DNA of 17,367 nt from an uncultured Eubacteriales bacterium (GTDB taxonomy: Bacteria; Bacillota; Clostridia; Christensenellales; Borkfalkiaceae): the NCBI GenBank assembly GCA_900549005.1, contig URMT01000027.1:1-17367 (forward strand). The letters run 5' to 3'. Of the stretch, positions 7,801 to 14,898 are shown piece by piece. The number at the start of each line of letters is the position of its first letter. The stretch's first letter is position 1. Below the pieces are notes generated by a model. The model ran no database searches and was not told the origin of the DNA. It saw only the letters and a program-made list of their open reading frames with translations. Made by a program: the position numbers and the translations under genes.

Positions 7801-10492
7801 CAAGTGCGCAAAGGCGAGAATTCCCGAAAAGGAAGAGCTTGAATGGGTAAAGCGCGCCTACGAGCTGTGGCAGGCTGAAAACAGAATACTCAAAAACACT
7901 CCGCTTTCGCAGGAATTTACCGCGTTCGGAGGCGGCATCAACGAAAAGAAGAGGGAGGCGTTCCTGCGCCCGCTGTACGAGCTTCATTCGCTGTGCCAGC
8001 AGACGTTTATGGACTATAACGCCGACGCCTTCAACAGCGTGTGCAACCACATAGTGAACGGTTATGCAAAGCCCCTCATATCGGGCGTGATTGCCGCGGC
8101 GCTTTCGTTCATAACCTCGCGCGAATATTTCATAAAAGTTACCAACGCGGACAAGACGTTCTTTTCAGACGAAGATATCTTCGATTATTACACCTCCAAG
8201 TGCGGCGCGCTGATAGACAATATCGATATGCTCCCCAGCTGGGCGGCATACAAGAATACCGCAAAAGAGCTCAACGAAAAGGGCCTCACGTTCATAACCG
8301 ACGCAATGGAGAGCGGCAAGATAAGCGGGGAACAGATACTTTCTTCCTTCCGCAAAAACGTATACCGCAACTTTGTGCAGACCAACATCCCCGCCGACGA
8401 AGAACTGTCTAAATTCTCGGCAAGCCTTCTCGACGAAAGCGCGGCAAAGTTCGCTATGCTTACAGAAGAGTTTGCCGCCGCCACAAAGGCAAAAATAAGG
8501 CACGACCTCATTTCCCGCCTGCCCTCGCAGGAGACGGAAGGCCCGCTCGCCCTCGAACTTATGACGTTCAGGCGCCAGACAAGCGGCAACATAAAGCGCA
8601 TAAACCTGCGCTCGCTGTTTGCCGAAATTCCGCAGCTTTTGAAGGTAGTTGCTCCCTGTATGATGATGAGCCCCTTCACGGTATCGCAGTATCTTTCACC
8701 CGAACCCGACCTTTTTGACCTGGTTATATTCGACGAGGCCTCGCAGATGCCCACGTGCGAAGCGGTGCCTTCGCTCGCAAGGGCAAAGAGCGCTATAATA
8801 GTAGGCGACCCCAAACAGCTTTCGCCCACAACTTTCTTTATGGCGCTCGGCCAGGACGAGGAAGAGATGGAGGCGGAAGATTTGGACAGCGTGCTCGACG
8901 ACTGCCTGTCGCTCGGCATACCGCAGAAGCATTTAAGCTGGCATTACAGAAGCAAGCACGAAAGCCTGATTGCCTTCTCGAACATAATGTACTATTCGGG
9001 CAAACTGTGCACGTTCCCTTCGCCCGACGCGCTCGACAGCAAGGTAAAACTCGTCTATATCCCCGACGGTATGTACGACAGGGGCTTTACCAAATGCAAT
9101 AAGCAGGAGGCGGAAGCGCTGGTTGCCGAGGTGGTAAGAAGGCTGAAAGACGAAAGGTTGCGCCGTTCGAGCATAGGCATAGTCACTTTCTCTACTCCCC
9201 AGCAGACTTATATCGAGCGTATGCTTACCAAAGCGATAACCGATAACGGCCTGGAAGAGGCGGCGTACGAGCGCGAAGAGCCCATCTTCGTCAAGAACCT
9301 CGAAAACGTTCAGGGCGACGAAAGGGACGTCATAATGTTCTCGGTATGCTACGGCCCCGACAGAATGGGCAAAATTTCGCTCAACTTCGGCCCGCTCAAC
9401 CAATACGGCGGCTGGCGCAGGCTCAACGTAGCCGTGTCGCGCGCAAGGGAAGAGATGGTAATCTATTCGTCTATGCGCTACTCGATGATAGACCTCTCGC
9501 GCACCAACTCGCGCGGCGTCGCAGGGCTGAAAGCCTTCCTTGAATTTGCCGAAAAGGGCCGCACGAGTATAGCCGTGAAGAGCGACGAGATGATAATAAA
9601 CAAGTCGGGCATAGGCAAGTATGTTGCCGCCGAGCTTTCAAACTACGGCTACGACTGCCGCTGCGACGTCGGCGTTTCCGACTTCAAGATAGACGTCGCC
9701 GTGGTAGACCCCAAAAACAAACACAACTTCATACTTGCAATACTGTGCGACGGCGAAAGCCGCTTCTCTGTAAAGGACCGCACCGTAATGCAGGTTCAAA
9801 CCTTGAAGCGCAACAACTGGAACGTAATAAGGCTGTATTCCATAAACTTCTTCAACAATCCCAAGAGGGAAATAAAGAAGATAAAGGAATACCTCGATAA
9901 GCTGTGTTCGGGCGGCAAAACGGTATCTTCCGGCTTCAAAAAGCCGTACCGCGCCGCAAAGCTCGAAGAAAAGACGGCAGACGCGCAGTATATCCTCTCA
10001 GGCGAACACGACGCCGAGGTGATAAGGGCGATAAAGGCGGTTGTCACCGCCGAAGAGCCCATCTCTGCGCAGTTCATAATAAAGCGCGTGCTTTCGTCGT
10101 ACGGAATATTCAGGTACGGCGTAAAGCTGGAAAACAAGATGACGTCGCTCATCGAAGGTTGCGGCTATCCCTCTTCCGATATACTCGGAACAAGATATTA
10201 TTTCCGTTCAGACAAGTATTCGGGTTTCGACAGATACCGCGTGGAGGAGGGCGCCCAACTGCGCGCTTCTGAGGCCGACTATACGCCGTACGACGTCATA
10301 TCGCTCGTTAAGAGCATACTCCTCAACAAGGTGAGTATGTATTCCGACGAGCTCGTGGTCGCCGTTCAGCGCGAATTCAAAGTGCCCAGGCTTTCAGACA
10401 GGTTTGCCGCATTCATAAATTCGTGCATAGATTACGGCGCGTCGAAAGGTATTTTCGTCCGCAGCATATCCGATAAAATTTCGCTTACGTAA
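4862..10492 (+). CDS. Giant DUF4011/SF1 helicase/nuclease-like/DUF3320 protein
   Basis: A 1876-aa cytosolic multidomain protein. In order: a beta-rich N-terminus (about 20-110); a transglutaminase-like region (about 115-320) whose usual Cys and His appear replaced (P225, K251); DUF4011 starting near W379; Walker A GPPGTGKS 671-678; a helical insertion of about 580 residues; Walker B DEASQ 1291-1295; GDPKQL 1315-1320; WHYRS 1360-1364; ENVQGDERDV 1481-1490; and VAVSRARE 1523-1530. A PD-(D/E)XK-like domain of the MTES_1575 type follows (about 1585-1690, D1611 and CDGE 1629-1632), then DUF3320 (about 1720-1770). The helicase core is intact, so ATP-driven DNA or RNA translocation is likely. Homologous architectures are candidate antiphage or DNA-repair proteins; this is not shown here. 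ATG 4862 is taken as the start; TTG 4850 in frame is an alternative, and neither has an ideally spaced Shine-Dalgarno. Confidence 0.88.
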   Translation: MATNKRAKQLADEIELEGELLNTVSYATYYCRMPLFTSFRLYNRGENAAEALTVTVSGSTDLILPRSVDVAEIPAESSVEVSVDKILNPKYLAELEEPEVCTVSIAVTGGKAKVCELSAEVECLPIDYWGGLSGNVEMLASLVRPRIADCQKVLAEAGLQLKTWGYSSEWSGYSGNDRTAVRGAAAAIYSALRNQNVEAVEQPSMQDAVSAGNITKIIASKSSTPLEMALLYASCLEAAKLNPVIVLGKDKVAVGVWLYESCFTVTTQDDMSVIEKYIQDGVNNLAIIDTGDLFSHKNASFTTSEAHFSAGLKRGEYEICIDVKRCRIGGVFPIPIKVRTGGRYELLGEAQFSYDQKPGEIIDAGKYSLEKGASKEKTWQRRLLDLSLKNNLLNFRYRHDCLHLVTADLPSFLHGLEGAEKFSVLPNATPIKDAAYFGGSAGVRALKELIDIEMSSGIVRTYEGMSALNENSSSLIRKARTAEEEVGANTLCLALGFLKWKHDEEHDFKYAPIALLPVTLKRSKQQGVGMTKGEDITVNTTLLEFLKQEFGIDIRGMEDSNLSVNEMTALFRAKTADLKGWEVTEDVYVAQFTFARYAMWSDVKNNISRYKNNPLIASLLSNSNKLQGNKLSGVSEDTADPCDILVPLPCDSSQFDAVAESAKGTTFVLHGPPGTGKSQTITNMIANAVDSGKRVLFVAEKQAALSVVKKRLTEIGIGEFCMEFSTGKSTDKAEIIRSIENTLSLKDDSTEEKFKAEGDEIVETRASLARPYSALHKKRRLGVSVYEGILYYLQNKNAPELVNIESTFYDSLTKEKLEACEKMLLKAQIAAKECGGVYRSPFENVNITDCTDEVKNAVLCAAEVVLAELKHLKNYLGLFLDTFNQKISTFTNRKLENFIKIATILRDDTLSQFFTCDEEEFYKFYNANVLYDNVSKLWYTRFNALPDIDRYAPDLEAELENWGENYRSSRTVLAVIKRLNKCAKARIPEKEELEWVKRAYELWQAENRILKNTPLSQEFTAFGGGINEKKREAFLRPLYELHSLCQQTFMDYNADAFNSVCNHIVNGYAKPLISGVIAAALSFITSREYFIKVTNADKTFFSDEDIFDYYTSKCGALIDNIDMLPSWAAYKNTAKELNEKGLTFITDAMESGKISGEQILSSFRKNVYRNFVQTNIPADEELSKFSASLLDESAAKFAMLTEEFAAATKAKIRHDLISRLPSQETEGPLALELMTFRRQTSGNIKRINLRSLFAEIPQLLKVVAPCMMMSPFTVSQYLSPEPDLFDLVIFDEASQMPTCEAVPSLARAKSAIIVGDPKQLSPTTFFMALGQDEEEMEAEDLDSVLDDCLSLGIPQKHLSWHYRSKHESLIAFSNIMYYSGKLCTFPSPDALDSKVKLVYIPDGMYDRGFTKCNKQEAEALVAEVVRRLKDERLRRSSIGIVTFSTPQQTYIERMLTKAITDNGLEEAAYEREEPIFVKNLENVQGDERDVIMFSVCYGPDRMGKISLNFGPLNQYGGWRRLNVAVSRAREEMVIYSSMRYSMIDLSRTNSRGVAGLKAFLEFAEKGRTSIAVKSDEMIINKSGIGKYVAAELSNYGYDCRCDVGVSDFKIDVAVVDPKNKHNFILAILCDGESRFSVKDRTVMQVQTLKRNNWNVIRLYSINFFNNPKREIKKIKEYLDKLCSGGKTVSSGFKKPYRAAKLEEKTADAQYILSGEHDAEVIRAIKAVVTAEEPISAQFIIKRVLSSYGIFRYGVKLENKMTSLIEGCGYPSSDILGTRYYFRSDKYSGFDRYRVEEGAQLRASEADYTPYDVISLVKSILLNKVSMYSDELVVAVQREFKVPRLSDRFAAFINSCIDYGASKGIFVRSISDKISLT

Positions 10493-10517
10493 CATTCATT
10501 CACATAAGATAACGGCT

Positions 10518-10565
10518 TTACGCCCGTACGCTGCCGCAATTTTTGCGGCAGCGTACGGGCTGTAA
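10518..10565. other. Very stable hairpin, 16-bp perfect stem without U-tract
   Basis: GCCCGTACGCTGCCGC (10522-10537) is perfectly complementary to 10545-10560 around the loop AATTTTT. With one bulged T the stem extends through TTAC/GTAA (10518-10521/10562-10565). No T-run follows on either strand, so this is not a canonical intrinsic terminator. It lies 26 nt after the helicase stop and 14 nt before the comEC start. It may protect the mRNA 3' end, terminate with help, or restrict comEC translation. Confidence 0.7.
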
Positions 10566-10578
10566 TTCAGATTATGCT

Positions 10579-12684
10579 ATGAAAAGATTGGTCAACGCAA
10601 GGTATGCTCTGTTCCCCGCATTCGCCGTAGGGTTGGGCGCAGGTATATCCTATCTGTTATCATACAACAGCCTGCCGTATTGGTGGCTCATACCTGCGGT
10701 GCCCGTCTTTGCGGCGCTCCTGATTGCGTTCATATTGCGCAAAAACAGCAGGGCGCTTGTGTTTACCGCTATTTCCGCGGCTCTCTTTATATACGGCGCT
10801 CTTGGCGTCGGTTTCAGACTTTCGTCTTTCGCAAGCACAGACCTTACCCACGAAAGCAATTATACCGTAAGCGGCACCGTCTATGAAAAGGCGTATACGG
10901 AAAGCGGAGAATACGTCAAACTCAACAATCTCATAGCAGGCGGAGAGGGTGTGGACGGCTGTATGATTGTCTACCTCGACTCTGAATACGGCGAGTACTG
11001 CGACGTAGGCTACGACATTTCGTTTTACGGAGTGGTGTATGTAAGTTCTCCGTTCGCCTATGGGAGCGCCAACTCAGAAAGACTGTTGGAGGACGTGCGT
11101 TACAGCGCCTATCCGCTTTCGGACATAAGTTCTGAATACGGCTTTTCCCTTTTCGGCGCAATAAATTCGGGCGTGCGTTCGCTGTATTTCGACAATATGG
11201 ACAAGGGCGCCGCCGCAATTTCTTACGCAATGTTCACGGGCAACACGCAGTACATAGAAACTTCTGCGATGGACAGCTTCCGCTATGGCGGCGTGGCGCA
11301 CGTGTTTGCCGTCTCGGGCCTGCACATAGCGCTCGTCTATGCCTTTGTGACGGCCATTCTCAAAAGGCTGCGCGTCGGCGCGGTCGCCTCTGCGATAGTA
11401 AGCATTTTTCTCATATTCTTCTATACGGGCGTGTGCGGCTTTACGCTGTCTGCCGTTCGCGCCGCAATAATGTGCGCCGTTTCGGCGGTACTTCGTCTTG
11501 CATCAGGTAAATACGACGGGCTTTCGTCGCTGGCGTTAGCTTTTACGGTAATAATGCTGGTCAACCCGCTTAACATAATTTCAGTCGGCTTTCAGTTGTC
11601 GGTCGCCGCAGTGGCGGGCATTTGCCTGTTCTATGCGGGAATAAAATCGGCTTTAAGGCGCATAAAAATCCCCGATAAAATCGCTGCGTCTGCGGCGGTT
11701 TCTCTCTCGGCGCAGATAGGCACTTTTCCCGTACTTTTATCTTGTTTCGGCTACGTAAGCTGGGCATCGCTCTTTATGAACATAATCTTCGTCCCGCTCA
11801 TCTCAGCCGTGTTCACCGTGCTGTTTGCCTGCACGTTCCTTGCCGCGGCAATCACCCCGCTTACGCAGTTCATTCTTATGATACCCGCCGTGCCTACCGA
11901 GGCGATAACTACGGCAATCGTATCGATAAGGGTGGAACAGGCTCTTATAAGCGGTTTCGACTTCGGCGCGTTTACTCCGCTGTATTTTATCGCTGCGGTC
12001 ATACTTTCTGGCAAGGTCAATATAAAAATACGCTTTCGCGTGCTTATTGCCTGTCTGCTCGCCGTGGTGATAGCGGCGGGAGTGGTACTCAAAAACTGGC
12101 TGCCCGCAGACGCGGCGCGTTTAATCGTTTCGGGCTATTATAACGGAAGCTGCTGCGTGCTCATCCGCACAGACGAAGGCACCGTCCTGGTTATTTCAGA
12201 AACTCCTTCCTCATACGATATTTCCTCGCTTTTGCAGGAAAATTCAGCCGAAATTTCGGCGGTGGTCATACTTGGCGGCGAAGAGAGCGTGTTTGCCTAC
12301 AATCAGCTCGGCATCGACTGCGGGCAGGTGTATGTTTACTATCAGAACATACCAATACAGCCCTATCCCGGCGTGGAAATAATTTACCAAAGGCAGTTTA
12401 CTGTCTGCGGAATAGATTTTGAGTATGTGGACGGAAGCAACATTTTTGCCGAAACTTCGGATATCAGCGTGGGAATAAGCTGCGGCGATACCGTTTCGGT
12501 GGAGCGGTGCGACCTTCTTATTGCCGAACAGACCGAACACGACTGCGAGTGTGCTACGGCGGTGTATTTCGGCAGCGTTGACTTTGCGTATAACGCATAT
12601 GATTGCGGCGACTTGCATTTTGTTTTAAATGATGGTAGAATATTCATAACGGGCAACGCCGCAAAAAAAGGCGCGCTTTTATAG
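10579..12684 (+). CDS. comEC: ComEC/Rec2-family DNA uptake channel
   Basis: A 701-aa polytopic membrane protein. ComEC carries single-stranded DNA across the cytoplasmic membrane during natural transformation. Two hydrophobic stretches at the N-terminus (about 12-65) precede a DUF4131/OB-like extracytoplasmic region (about 75-200). The competence domain follows (about 210-510), with the conserved H241 and SGLH at 246-249 and many membrane helices. The C-terminal soluble part (about 515-701) sits where ComEC proteins usually carry a metallo-beta-lactamase-like domain, but I find neither the D-V-G-Q-G-D start nor the H-x-H-x-D-H ligands. The protein is somewhat shorter than typical (750-800 aa). 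ATG 10579 lacks a clear Shine-Dalgarno and lies just behind the 10518-10565 hairpin, so expression may be low. No comEA or comFA is in the window. Confidence 0.88.
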   Translation: MKRLVNARYALFPAFAVGLGAGISYLLSYNSLPYWWLIPAVPVFAALLIAFILRKNSRALVFTAISAALFIYGALGVGFRLSSFASTDLTHESNYTVSGTVYEKAYTESGEYVKLNNLIAGGEGVDGCMIVYLDSEYGEYCDVGYDISFYGVVYVSSPFAYGSANSERLLEDVRYSAYPLSDISSEYGFSLFGAINSGVRSLYFDNMDKGAAAISYAMFTGNTQYIETSAMDSFRYGGVAHVFAVSGLHIALVYAFVTAILKRLRVGAVASAIVSIFLIFFYTGVCGFTLSAVRAAIMCAVSAVLRLASGKYDGLSSLALAFTVIMLVNPLNIISVGFQLSVAAVAGICLFYAGIKSALRRIKIPDKIAASAAVSLSAQIGTFPVLLSCFGYVSWASLFMNIIFVPLISAVFTVLFACTFLAAAITPLTQFILMIPAVPTEAITTAIVSIRVEQALISGFDFGAFTPLYFIAAVILSGKVNIKIRFRVLIACLLAVVIAAGVVLKNWLPADAARLIVSGYYNGSCCVLIRTDEGTVLVISETPSSYDISSLLQENSAEISAVVILGGEESVFAYNQLGIDCGQVYVYYQNIPIQPYPGVEIIYQRQFTVCGIDFEYVDGSNIFAETSDISVGISCGDTVSVERCDLLIAEQTEHDCECATAVYFGSVDFAYNAYDCGDLHFVLNDGRIFITGNAAKKGALL

Positions 12685-12704
12685 CACAGAATTTTATTTG
12701 CCGG

Positions 12705-12804
12705 CGGCGGAACAAATTAAAAAAATTATGTTTTCCGCCGAAGGCGTATGGGTGTTGGTTGCAGTATATGTGCGGGGCAATTGCATTTTTTATTGCCTGC
12801 CGCA
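12705..12804. other. Two stem-loops in the comEC-holA spacer
   Basis: The first has CGGCGGAA (12705-12712) pairing with TTCCGCCG (12733-12740) across a 20-nt AT-rich loop. In the second, TGCGG plus GGCAAT (12771-12781) pairs with ATTGCC plus CCGCA (12792-12804), with a TG bulge and the loop TGCATTTTTT. The 152-bp spacer holds no gene. The hairpins may attenuate read-through from comEC or shape the holA leader; neither has a good T-tract. Confidence 0.35.
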
Positions 12805-12836
12805 AGATTGTTTTAAGGGAATTTTACGGTGAGTTT

Positions 12837-13820
12837 ATGAAGTTTACCGAACTTAAAAAATTTATAGAGGGCGGAGGCAGCGGGGCATACCTTCTCTGCG
12901 GCGACGACGCATATTTTCTTTCGCACGCGGAAGAGATGCTCAAAAAGTCGTACGTTCAGATGCCCGAGCTGAATTATGCCTCGTTCGAAGGCGAAACGTT
13001 GAAAGGGCAGGGCATAAAAAGGCTTACCGACGCCCTGTGCGCATTTCCGTTTATGGCTGAAAAGCGCGTGGTAAAAGTTTCTGAATTTTACCCGTCGGAG
13101 AGCGACTACGAAAAGTATCTGAAACCCTTTATGGCAGACTTTCCCCCGACGGCCGTCCTTATCATCGTCAACACGCAGTCAAAGAAGGGCGCGGCAGATT
13201 TGAAGCGCAAAAGCGGAATTGCCTATGTTGACTGCGGCAAGGCCGACGAGGAGGAGGTCACCAGATGGATATACCTCACGTTGAAGCGCGCGGGCGTTGC
13301 GGCCGACGCCGAAGTGTGTATGAATATCGCAAAATATTGCCTTTTCAATATGGCGCGCGTGTCGCTCGAAGTAAAAAAGATAATAATATATAAGGGGGGA
13401 GCGGGCACTCTGACCGCCGCCGAAGCCGACGAGCTTGTTTTCAAAGACGCCGACTATCGCATATATGAGATGACAAACGCCGTCGCCGCGGGCAACTATT
13501 CAAAGTTTTACGAAATTGCCGACGAACTCACGGGCAAGGGAATGGACGGTATGTCAGTTTTGAACAGCCTGCTTTCGTATCTTCGCAACCTCGTTACGAT
13601 TGCGGGCTCAAAGAAGTCTGACGGCGAGCTTGCAAAAATTCTGGGAATGAAGGAATACGGCGTAAAGCGCAGCCGGGAACAGGCGCGCAGCATAGGCCCC
13701 GCCCGTGCCGAAAAGCTGTGTTCGGTAATTTACGGCGCAATCGCCGGCATAAAATGCGGTGAACTCACGCAGGATTCTGCATATCGCCTCGTCTGCTCGC
13801 AAATATTTTTTGCAAGGTAA
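12837..13820 (+). CDS. holA: DNA polymerase III subunit delta
   Basis: A 327-aa clamp-loader delta subunit, which opens the beta sliding clamp during chromosome replication. The N-terminal domain I has YLLCGDDAYFLSHAEEML (from residue 18), matching the family's (Y/L)L.G.E..(Y/L) pattern. This is followed by a degenerate AAA-type domain with CAFPFMAEKRVV (the usual LPFF/AERRLV-like segment). Domain III, the clamp-loader collar (about 205-327), contains NSLLSYLRNLV. As in other delta subunits there is no functional Walker A. GGTGA (12828-12832) lies 4 nt before ATG 12837 and fixes the start; an upstream TTG-initiated extension is not supported. Placement of holA after comEC is common in Firmicutes, where comEC-holA neighbourhoods recur. 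Confidence 0.93.
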   Translation: MKFTELKKFIEGGGSGAYLLCGDDAYFLSHAEEMLKKSYVQMPELNYASFEGETLKGQGIKRLTDALCAFPFMAEKRVVKVSEFYPSESDYEKYLKPFMADFPPTAVLIIVNTQSKKGAADLKRKSGIAYVDCGKADEEEVTRWIYLTLKRAGVAADAEVCMNIAKYCLFNMARVSLEVKKIIIYKGGAGTLTAAEADELVFKDADYRIYEMTNAVAAGNYSKFYEIADELTGKGMDGMSVLNSLLSYLRNLVTIAGSKKSDGELAKILGMKEYGVKRSREQARSIGPARAEKLCSVIYGAIAGIKCGELTQDSAYRLVCSQIFFAR

Positions 13821-13841
13821 AAAATTACAGCCCGCAAACGC

Positions 13842-13870
13842 TTTATTTTTTTAAGATTTCACTATATAAT
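13842..13870 (+). promoter_or_regulatory. Candidate promoter for the cdaA operon
   Basis: A consensus TATAAT lies at 13865-13870, with only a poor -35 (TTTATT at 13842-13847, 17-bp spacer). A second possible -10, TATACT, overlaps at 13877-13882 without a good -35. The stretch is AT-rich and lies about 90 nt before cdaA. It probably contains the operon promoter, but which element is used is unclear. Confidence 0.4.
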
Positions 13871-13907
13871 GTTGAGTATACTTTGCACGCATAATTATAC
13901 GGGTTAT

Positions 13908-13949
13908 GGCATACGCCGCAATTTGTGCGGCGCGCAATGCCAGGCATAC
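13908..13949. promoter_or_regulatory. Nested palindromes in the cdaA leader
   Basis: CGCCGCA (13914-13920) pairs with TGCGGCG (13926-13932), and GGCAT (13908-13912) pairs with ATGCC (13937-13941) outside it. ATGCC also forms the palindrome ATGCC-A-GGCAT with 13943-13947, and GGCATAC is directly repeated at 13908-13914 and 13943-13949. The structure ends just before the AGGGG ribosome-binding site (13950-13954). It could be an operator or an RNA switch that controls cdaA. It does not match a riboswitch I know. Confidence 0.4.
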
Positions 13950-13960
13950 AGGGGTATTAA

Positions 13961-14782
13961 ATGAACTGGGAAGCATTTGCAAAAAAAATAAGCGACTTTT
14001 TAAACGGATTTTCAACCAACGGCGTTTCGTATGTGATGGAATTCATATTTTTCGCCGTTCTCTTTTATTACGTTTTCAAAGTGCTGCAATCAAATAAAAA
14101 CTTCAAATTCATTGTAGTTTTTCTGGTTGCCGTGGTATGGTGCGGTTTTTCGTTCTCCCTATCGGAAAACATTCAGTCGCAGTTCTTGCTGATTGTAATA
14201 ATAATGCTCTCTATTCTCGTGTTTACGATGTACAATACCGAAATCAAGAGGGTGCTTCTCGATACTATGGTAAAGGGCAAAAACGACCGCCCCAAGGTCA
14301 GCGCGAGCGGCGTTGACGTCATCATAGACGAGATGATACGCGCCATACAGAATATGTCAAAAAACAACGTGGGCGCGCTCATCGTCCTCTCCAACGAAAA
14401 TCTGCCCGAAGGCATAATAGAAAGCGGCACGATAGTCAACGCCGAAATTACTTCGCAGATGATAGAGGCGGTGTTCTATCCCAAGGCGCCCCTGCACGAC
14501 GGCGCGATGATAGTGGAGGGCAGCAAAATTTATGCGGCAGGCTGCTTTTTACCGCTTGCCCAAAGCGACAACCTCCCCAAGGAAATGGGTAGCCGCCACC
14601 GTGCGGCTCTGGGTGTAACCTCGGTTGCAAGCGTTACCGCCCTCGTCGTTTCGGAAGAAACGGGCATAATTTCCATAGTAAAGAACGGCGCCGTCAAAAA
14701 GAAGTATGCCGATGCGGCAGACCTCAAAAACGCACTAAGCGACTATTACTGGTCAGACCTTACAGCGGAGGCCAAAGAATGA
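13961..14782 (+). CDS. cdaA: Membrane-bound diadenylate cyclase CdaA (c-di-AMP synthase)
   Basis: A 273-aa protein that condenses two ATP into cyclic di-AMP, the second messenger for potassium, osmotic and cell-wall balance in Firmicutes. Three N-terminal membrane helices (about 22-41, 47-64 and 70-90) and a short linker precede the DAC domain (about 100-250). The catalytic signatures are both present: DGA at 180-182 within PLHDGAMIV, and RHR at 212-214 within GSRHRAALG. AGGGG at 13950-13954 lies 6 nt before ATG. Length and layout match B. subtilis CdaA. The next frame starts inside the stop codon (ATGA), a sign of translational coupling. The usual neighbours, full-length cdaR and glmM, are not present downstream. 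Known as dacA in some genera. Confidence 0.96.
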   Translation: MNWEAFAKKISDFLNGFSTNGVSYVMEFIFFAVLFYYVFKVLQSNKNFKFIVVFLVAVVWCGFSFSLSENIQSQFLLIVIIMLSILVFTMYNTEIKRVLLDTMVKGKNDRPKVSASGVDVIIDEMIRAIQNMSKNNVGALIVLSNENLPEGIIESGTIVNAEITSQMIEAVFYPKAPLHDGAMIVEGSKIYAAGCFLPLAQSDNLPKEMGSRHRAALGVTSVASVTALVVSEETGIISIVKNGAVKKKYADAADLKNALSDYYWSDLTAEAKE

Positions 14783-14889
14783 AAAAGATAGCCGAATTTT
14801 TCAAGGGTTTTTTCACAAAGTATATACCCATCAAAATACTCGCCATAGTGCTTGCGGCGCTCACCGTAATGCTCATTAACCTCAACTGA
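14779..14889 (+). CDS. 36-aa membrane micro-protein, probable remnant of CdaR N-terminus
   Basis: The ATG overlaps the cdaA stop (ATGA), and the frame runs 36 codons to TGA at 14887-14889. The peptide has a basic, amphipathic start (MKKIAEFFKGFFTKYIP) and one hydrophobic helix (KILAIVLAALTVML). CdaR/YbbR proteins, normally encoded right after cdaA, begin with the same kind of K-I-L-x-x-x-L-A single helix before their YbbR repeats. Here all YbbR repeats are missing. Its stop also forms part of the GAGG ribosome-binding site of the next gene. It may be a real micro-protein that sits beside CdaA in the membrane, or only a translated linker. Coupling and helix are seen; the CdaR relation is inferred. 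Confidence 0.6.
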   Translation: MKKIAEFFKGFFTKYIPIKILAIVLAALTVMLINLN

Positions 14890-14898
14890 GGCGCGGCT

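Noticed and set aside
13821..13960. Known c-di-AMP (ydaO-type) riboswitch before cdaA
   Set aside because: The leader is too short and shows none of the conserved ydaO junction sequences that I know; only generic palindromes are present.
13906..14097. 63-codon frame upstream of and overlapping cdaA
   Set aside because: It runs mostly inside the confident cdaA gene in another frame, covers the leader palindrome and has no ribosome-binding site or recognisable domain.
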